Below, piece by piece: positions 6,550 to 9,828 of a stretch of 9,828 nt of DNA. Source of the DNA: Actinomycetes bacterium (GTDB lineage Bacteria > Actinomycetota > Acidimicrobiia > Acidimicrobiales > Acidimicrobiaceae); NCBI GenBank assembly GCA_021833085.1, contig JAKBGL010000034.1:1-9828 (forward strand), written 5' to 3'. How positions within the stretch are numbered: the stretch's first letter is position 1; each line of letters opens with the position of its first letter. The notes under the pieces were generated by a model. The model made no database searches, was not told where the DNA came from, and saw only the letters and a list, made by a program, of their open reading frames with translations. Made by a program: the position numbers and the translations under genes.

Positions 6550-7449
6550 CTACCTCGAAGCTTTGGCGTTTTCTAGAAGTTCGTCTCGTATTTGAGGCCA
6601 ATGCTCCGGGCGTACCTCATGCCCCATTCCTGGAACTATGACAAGCTTAGACCCATTAATCGCTTCATGCGTTGCTACTCCGCCAGATAAATCCACCACA
6701 GGATCAGCGTCTCCATGTATCACAACAGTAGGGATTTGTAGGGTTCTAAGTGCCTCTGTTCTATCTCCGCTTACAAAAACTGCCGCTAATTGACGTAGTA
6801 TCCCCTCAATGTTAGGAGCACTAGATACCGCATTAGCTATTGACTCCTTTACCTGATTTAGGTTGTCCAACTCGGAGATGATCTCAACCACGCTCCTCGA
6901 TTCATCCGAATCCAGACTCTCTTTTCTCCTCAGGTCAGGAGCTACTCCATTTAATATCGTAGCTACGACCTCAGTCGAGGGCTGGCCGACGTTTGCCGCG
7001 CCGGTTGTAGACATGATTGAACATAGAGTCCTAACAGAACCAGGAAACTCTATGCAAAACTGTTGTGCCACCATTGCACCCATGGAAGCTCCTACAATAT
7101 GTGCGGCGCTTATATTCAGATGATCGAGTACAGCCTTTACATCTTTCGCCATATCAGAGATGGTGTATGGTGCTGCCTCTTTGTTTCCAAGGAACGCCAA
7201 TACTACATCTACAGGGAGCTCGATCTTCGAAGAGGCTCCCGAGTCACGAGGATCCATTCTAATCACAAAGAACTCTTCACTGGTTATCTGTGATATTGCC
7301 TCCTCTGACCAGTCTTGCATCTCTCCCCCAAGGCCAGAAAGAAGCACCATGGCCTCCGCCCTTGGATTACCGAAGGTCTCATATGCAATTTGGATATCAT
7401 CCACAGCACAAAACTCAACCAAGTAACACCTGCCTTCTACACTATCCAA
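6550..7449 (-). CDS. Alpha/beta-hydrolase fold esterase-like protein
   Basis: The protein has 299 residues when read from the TTG at 7449. It has the layout of a single-domain alpha/beta hydrolase: LLSGLGGEMQDW (36-47, oxyanion loop), FFVIRMDPRDSGAS (60-73), nucleophile elbow GASMGA with Ser122, acid HGDADPVV with Asp249 (Asp247 less likely), and GMGHEV with His277. It resembles the aclacinomycin methylesterase/proline iminopeptidase-like part of the superfamily; the substrate cannot be read from sequence. No signal peptide is visible, so it is cytoplasmic. Start choice is uncertain: TTG 7449 is preceded by GGTGAT at close spacing, while TTG 7422 (codon 10) has AGG a few bases upstream and would start just before the conserved region. 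It lies 52 bp after the bPH2 gene and 50 bp before the racemase gene, consistent with a shared transcript and possibly related acyl substrates. Confidence 0.88.
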   Translation of the reverse strand: MDSVEGRCYLVEFCAVDDIQIAYETFGNPRAEAMVLLSGLGGEMQDWSEEAISQITSEEFFVIRMDPRDSGASSKIELPVDVVLAFLGNKEAAPYTISDMAKDVKAVLDHLNISAAHIVGASMGAMVAQQFCIEFPGSVRTLCSIMSTTGAANVGQPSTEVVATILNGVAPDLRRKESLDSDESRSVVEIISELDNLNQVKESIANAVSSAPNIEGILRQLAAVFVSGDRTEALRTLQIPTVVIHGDADPVVDLSGGVATHEAINGSKLVIVPGMGHEVRPEHWPQIRDELLENAKASR

Positions 7450-7501
7450 GGTATCACCGTGGGCCGTTAATTGGTCATTCGGGGTCTTAGAGCACCCTTA
7501 C

Positions 7502-8197
7502 CTATGACGGCTTAAACTCACTAGGATGAGGGGCTATTTGAAGGAGTAGGTCCTTTGCAGCTTGGAACTCAGAGGAAGTTATCATTCCCTGTTGATAAAG
7601 GGCTGTCAGTCGCTCAAGATCGTCTACAAAGTTACTGCCGACTTTTGGAGGCGGGGCAACTGGATTCTCCGAGGGCTTTTTCTTTGCAGGTTCCTTCGTC
7701 GATACCGTTGCAATTAATGATCTGATCGCCAATGGTTCAGGGATACAGTGAATCCTCTCTGGACCTTTGACGTTTGCCGAGGCTATCTCTATGTTTCCGT
7801 AGTGGAACATTCGGCCGAAGAGGCTCTGCTGACAGGAAACGTCGTTTATCTTATTGAGAGGAATCTCCCTAGTGCTACGCGAAAGAACTCCCTTTTCTAA
7901 CACCACTCGCTTGGACGTAATGAGCATAAACTCGTCCTTCCAGTAGAGCCAGTGGTAGACGAAAAATCCAATTCCAAAAAGTAAGATCACGCCTGACACA
8001 AATTCGCGTGAGGTAAAACTAAGCGGCAATAGAAACATGACTATTAACGCGGCCAGAAACAGGGCAGCTAGAACGAGAGCAGGCCTAATCAGCTTAACCC
8101 ACTTAAGCCTGACGATCTCTACAAGATCTTCATCCTCTTGTAGCGTCTGGCGCAAAAGGGCTAGCGATCTTCGGCTGCCCTCTATCTCTGAGTCCAT
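7502..8197 (-). CDS. Membrane bPH2 (YdbS-like) protein with C-terminal SHOCT domain
   Basis: The protein has 231 residues. Two hydrophobic segments (about 38-60 and 66-85) form a membrane hairpin. A bacterial PH domain of the YdbS/bPH2 type follows at about 87-165: EFMLITSKRVVLEKGVLSRS, REIPLNKINDVSCQQSLFGR and YGNIEIASA are characteristic. A Lys/Pro-rich linker (168-187) leads to a SHOCT motif at 190-219 (VDDLERLTALYQQGMITSSE), a short helical domain often found at C-termini and thought to help oligomerisation. Both soluble parts should face the cytoplasm. The biochemical function of this family is not established. The ATG at 8197 has only a weak GAAGA-like site, and the gene begins 20 bp after the ligase stop, so translation may be coupled to that gene. 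The domain call is solid; a function call is not possible. Confidence 0.88.
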   Translation of the reverse strand: MDSEIEGSRRSLALLRQTLQEDEDLVEIVRLKWVKLIRPALVLAALFLAALIVMFLLPLSFTSREFVSGVILLFGIGFFVYHWLYWKDEFMLITSKRVVLEKGVLSRSTREIPLNKINDVSCQQSLFGRMFHYGNIEIASANVKGPERIHCIPEPLAIRSLIATVSTKEPAKKKPSENPVAPPPKVGSNFVDDLERLTALYQQGMITSSEFQAAKDLLLQIAPHPSEFKPS

Positions 8198-8217
8198 ATC
8201 TTCAGGCTATCTGAATG

Positions 8218-9333
8218 CTATGCCAACTTCGACGCCACAGAAGAAGCCGACCTAAGAACGGTCCCATCAGCCCCAGTCGTTGTCGCATATCCCGTAGGCG
8301 TACGCTTGGCCTCTTCGATGTAGAGCTTTAGCTGGTCTGAAAAAGATACTTTAGGTGAGATCCAAAGGTAATGAGAGAGTGAACCCGGAATAGTGTTCAC
8401 CTCATTTAAATACAACTCGCCGTCGTCGGAAGCTAAAAAGTCAACTCGATATACACCTCTAACTCCAATAACATCTGAAATCTTATGCACCACCTCATGG
8501 ACTCGTTTCACAATATCTTCAGAGACTTGGGCAGGAAGCTCTCTAGGTGCAGTTGCCATACCTTCACCAGCAATGTACTTGTCCTTGTAACTTAGGATCT
8601 CTCCCTTTGAACCCTTTTTACGAGGCTTTTCAAGAGGAGACACGGTCAACTCTGGATAGGAACGAACCGCGAGCTGTAGATCAAACAGGTCAGGGCGATA
8701 GGGTTCGATGACGGCACCAAAACGAAGATGTACGTTGGATGTAAGTCGCATCTTTGCGGTCGCCAGATCCTCGACCACATCAATCCCTAACGATGAGCCA
8801 CCATAACGAGGCTTCACGATATAGGGACCATGAAAGGCCAGAGATTCAGTATAGGCATCCAAATGCACCCTATCGAGAACCGTGACGCCAAGGTCTCCGA
8901 CGACACCTGCAAAGGCTAACTTGTCCATACCTAAAGCTGCAGCTCTGGCAGTAGGACCTGTGTATGAGATACCCGCAAGATCAAAAGCCCCCTGCAACGA
9001 CCCATCTTCACCTGCACCACCGTGGCAGCAGTTCACAACGACATCTACGTCGAGTCGCTTGGACTTAGATAAAAGTCCACTCGCTCCACTGTAAAATCCC
9101 CCTTCAGAGCCAAGGCGCAGTGAGATCTGAGAGGACTTCAATGGCAGTCCGTCCGAGAAGTCCTTCGCTTCCACGTTTGCATCGACTAGGTAAAACTCCC
9201 CCTGTTTATTCCAGTAGATCGGTCGAACTGATATACCACCCCCACTTAGCGCCCGCACAGCTTGAAGTCCAGTCAGGATTGAGATGTCGTGCTCTGGTGA
9301 ACGACCACCGAATACCACCCCGATAGCTGTCAT
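8218..9333 (-). CDS. ddl: D-alanine--D-alanine ligase family ATP-grasp enzyme
   Basis: The protein has 371 residues. Ddl joins two D-alanines with ATP for peptidoglycan precursors in the cytoplasm. Motifs in order are GGRSPEHDIS with Glu14 (first D-Ala site), HGGAGEDGSLQGAFDLAGIS (104-123), YTGPTARAAALGMDK (124-138), VKPRYGGSSLGID (173-185, ATP-grasp loop), SYKDKY (248-253), YRVDF with Arg296/Asp298, and LNEVNTIPG with Glu311/Asn313 (Mg and phosphate binding). Two parts differ from textbook Ddl: the usual GREx block after the central Glu is replaced by EPYRPDLFDLQLAVRSYPEL (210-229), and NTxPG is followed by SLSHYLW instead of F/M-T. Residues 345-371 form an unconserved tail. A divergent paralogue with another D-amino or hydroxy-acid specificity is therefore possible. 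The ATG at 9333 has GGATGAGG about 7 nt upstream. It is the first gene of the minus-strand row. Confidence 0.85.
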   Translation of the reverse strand: MTAIGVVFGGRSPEHDISILTGLQAVRALSGGGISVRPIYWNKQGEFYLVDANVEAKDFSDGLPLKSSQISLRLGSEGGFYSGASGLLSKSKRLDVDVVVNCCHGGAGEDGSLQGAFDLAGISYTGPTARAAALGMDKLAFAGVVGDLGVTVLDRVHLDAYTESLAFHGPYIVKPRYGGSSLGIDVVEDLATAKMRLTSNVHLRFGAVIEPYRPDLFDLQLAVRSYPELTVSPLEKPRKKGSKGEILSYKDKYIAGEGMATAPRELPAQVSEDIVKRVHEVVHKISDVIGVRGVYRVDFLASDDGELYLNEVNTIPGSLSHYLWISPKVSFSDQLKLYIEEAKRTPTGYATTTGADGTVLRSASSVASKLA

Positions 9334-9358
9334 ATGAAAACCTCATCCTATAGTAAGA

Positions 9359-9416
9359 AACCTTTGAGACTCATACTAAGAGTCCGCACACATAGGCAAT
9401 GCAGTTTCCAAAGGTT
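9359..9416 (-). promoter_or_regulatory. Candidate structured 5' leader of the ligase gene
   Basis: AACCTTTG (9359-9366) and CAAAGGTT (9409-9416) form a perfect 8-bp pair. Inside it GACTC (9368-9372) and GAGTC (9380-9384) form a second stem with a 7-nt loop. On the minus strand the closing stem ends about 15 nt before the ligase ribosome binding site, where an RNA switch or attenuator would sit. It matches no riboswitch family I know. It only works as RNA if transcription starts above 9416. Confidence 0.3.
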
Positions 9417-9434
9417 GCAAGTTCCTGATAGAAA

Positions 9435-9448
9435 GAGTGCGTACACTC
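9435..9448. repeat. Small perfect hairpin GAGTG-CGTA-CACTC
   Basis: GAGTG (9435-9439) and CACTC (9444-9448) are separated by the four bases CGTA. It lies between two larger inverted repeats of the same non-coding region. It may be a stem of a structured RNA or a protein-binding site. Confidence 0.4.
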
Positions 9449-9462
9449 GGTTTAAATCTCTC

Positions 9463-9542
9463 CTCCGCACAGATGCAGGTACAACAGAATACGAACGTTT
9501 GCGAAGGTAACCTTACCAGGTGCGGAGCTATCAAAAAAGCTC
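9463..9542. repeat. 8-bp inverted repeat with adjoining hairpins
   Basis: CTCCGCAC (9463-9470) pairs perfectly with GTGCGGAG (9520-9527). Within it, GGTAA (9506-9510) and TTACC (9513-9517) form a compact symmetric site around CC. Overlapping its end, GAGCT (9525-9529) and AGCTC (9538-9542) form another stem around ATCAAAAA. As a group they could fold into a branched RNA of about 80 nt on either strand. An 8-bp repeat at this spacing can arise by chance in 500 bp, so support is limited. Confidence 0.35.
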
Positions 9543-9690
9543 TGTTTAGCTAGGTAGATTTCCTTTGCACACTATATGATAAGTGAATTGGATGGTCGAG
9601 AGCCCAAGGTTGGCAAGTAGATCCCCAAAAACAAAGGCAGATATCCCTCAGGTATAGCAACTGCGAAGACGCCTAAACACCGACTCCGTT

Positions 9691-9739
9691 CCTCCCAAGT
9701 GACTTTAGTGCACATTGCACTCTTGCACCTCTTGGGGGG
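9691..9739. repeat. Nested stem-loop including a G8 tract
   Basis: CCTCCCAAG (9691-9699) pairs with CTTGGGGGG (9731-9739) over 9 bp with one G-U pair when read as plus-strand RNA. The loop contains a second perfect stem AGTGCA-CAT-TGCACT (9707-9721). On the plus strand it is followed by a pyrimidine-rich stretch (9742-9750). It could be a terminator-like element or part of a small RNA; no family match is recognised. Confidence 0.4.
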
Positions 9740-9828
9740 GGTTCTTCTCTATCACAGATAATATGCCAAATAGGGATAGATTTGTTCTTGGCTAACGAAG
9801 TGTTGCCAATGCACGAGCACTGGAGTTA

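Larger units (their letters stand above)
9334..9828. other. Non-coding region upstream of the ligase operon
   Basis: About 495 bp hold no supported gene: frames on both strands are short or lack plausible starts. A frame entering from the right edge on the minus strand and ending with TGA at 9752-9754 could be the tail of a further gene but shows no recognisable motif. The region contains several inverted repeats, a G8 tract (9734-9741) and presumably the promoter of the ligase operon. A weak candidate promoter on the minus strand has TTGCCT and TATGAG separated by 18 nt, located within 9370-9400. No tRNA, tmRNA, RNase P or SRP RNA signature was found. Confidence 0.5.

Noticed and set aside
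9504..9514. AAGGT-A-ACCTT palindrome as a separate operator
   Set aside because: It overlaps the alternative GGTAA-CC-TTACC pairing; the two cannot be separated from sequence alone, so only the larger structure was listed.
9504..9517. AAGGTAACCTTACC resembling an iron-dependent regulator (IdeR/DtxR) box
   Set aside because: The half-sites GGTAA/TTACC are separated by 2 bases instead of 3 and the outer TTA/TAA arms are missing, so it does not fit the 19-bp consensus.
9691..9741. 6C RNA because of the C8 run on the minus strand
   Set aside because: 6C RNA needs two stem-loops each with a C-rich loop; here there is one run and it lies in a stem.
9752..9826. Minus-strand frame entering from the right edge and ending in TGA, possibly the C-terminus of a further gene
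   Set aside because: Only 24 residues are visible, with no recognisable motif; an open frame of this length is expected by chance.

Overview
The window reads as chromosomal DNA of a moderate-GC actinobacterium, most likely an acidophilic member of the Acidimicrobiia (Acidithrix/Ferrithrix/Ferrimicrobium type). This is an inference from three things. The secreted protein carries '[21 protein letters not shown]' repeats, a signature I associate with that class. The same protein ends in an acid-acting G1 glutamic peptidase domain. The coupling-ATPase and racemase genes have actinobacterial-type motifs. No rRNA, tRNA, CRISPR array, insertion sequence or phage gene was seen.

Layout. At the left edge is the 3' end of a small stand-alone Lrp/AsnC ligand-binding (RAM) protein (ends 235, +). 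It is followed by a 624-residue exported, probably lipid-anchored beta-propeller protein with seven Asp-box motifs (313-2187, +). Convergent to this is a secreted glutamic (G1/eqolisin) peptidase on the minus strand (2263-3732). It has a signal segment, three identical 42-residue repeats encoded by a perfect 126-bp tandem DNA repeat, a putative Ig domain and a catalytic domain with the Gln/Glu dyad in place. A 326-bp non-coding stretch (3733-4058) holds a perfect 12-bp palindrome and a cluster of CAACT/AGTTG words.

From 9333 down to 4059 there are five genes in a row on the minus strand, with gaps of 20, 52, 50 and 26 bp, probably one transcription unit: a D-Ala-D-Ala-ligase-like ATP-grasp enzyme, a membrane bPH2+SHOCT protein, an alpha/beta hydrolase, an alpha-methylacyl-CoA racemase (CaiB/BaiF family), and a soluble TraG/VirD4-type coupling ATPase. 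The functions are mixed (cell wall, lipid/CoA metabolism, DNA-transfer-type ATPase), so co-transcription need not mean one pathway. The racemase and the hydrolase are the most natural pair.

The last ~495 bp (9334-9828), upstream of the ligase gene, contains no convincing gene but several inverted repeats. It could hold a structured 5' leader or a small RNA; none matches an RNA family I can recognise.

No clear new multi-gene system is evident. The items most worth a second look are the repeat-bearing glutamic peptidase with its upstream motif cluster, the divergent ligase active-site region, the orphan coupling ATPase at the end of a metabolic operon, and the structured non-coding DNA at the right end.
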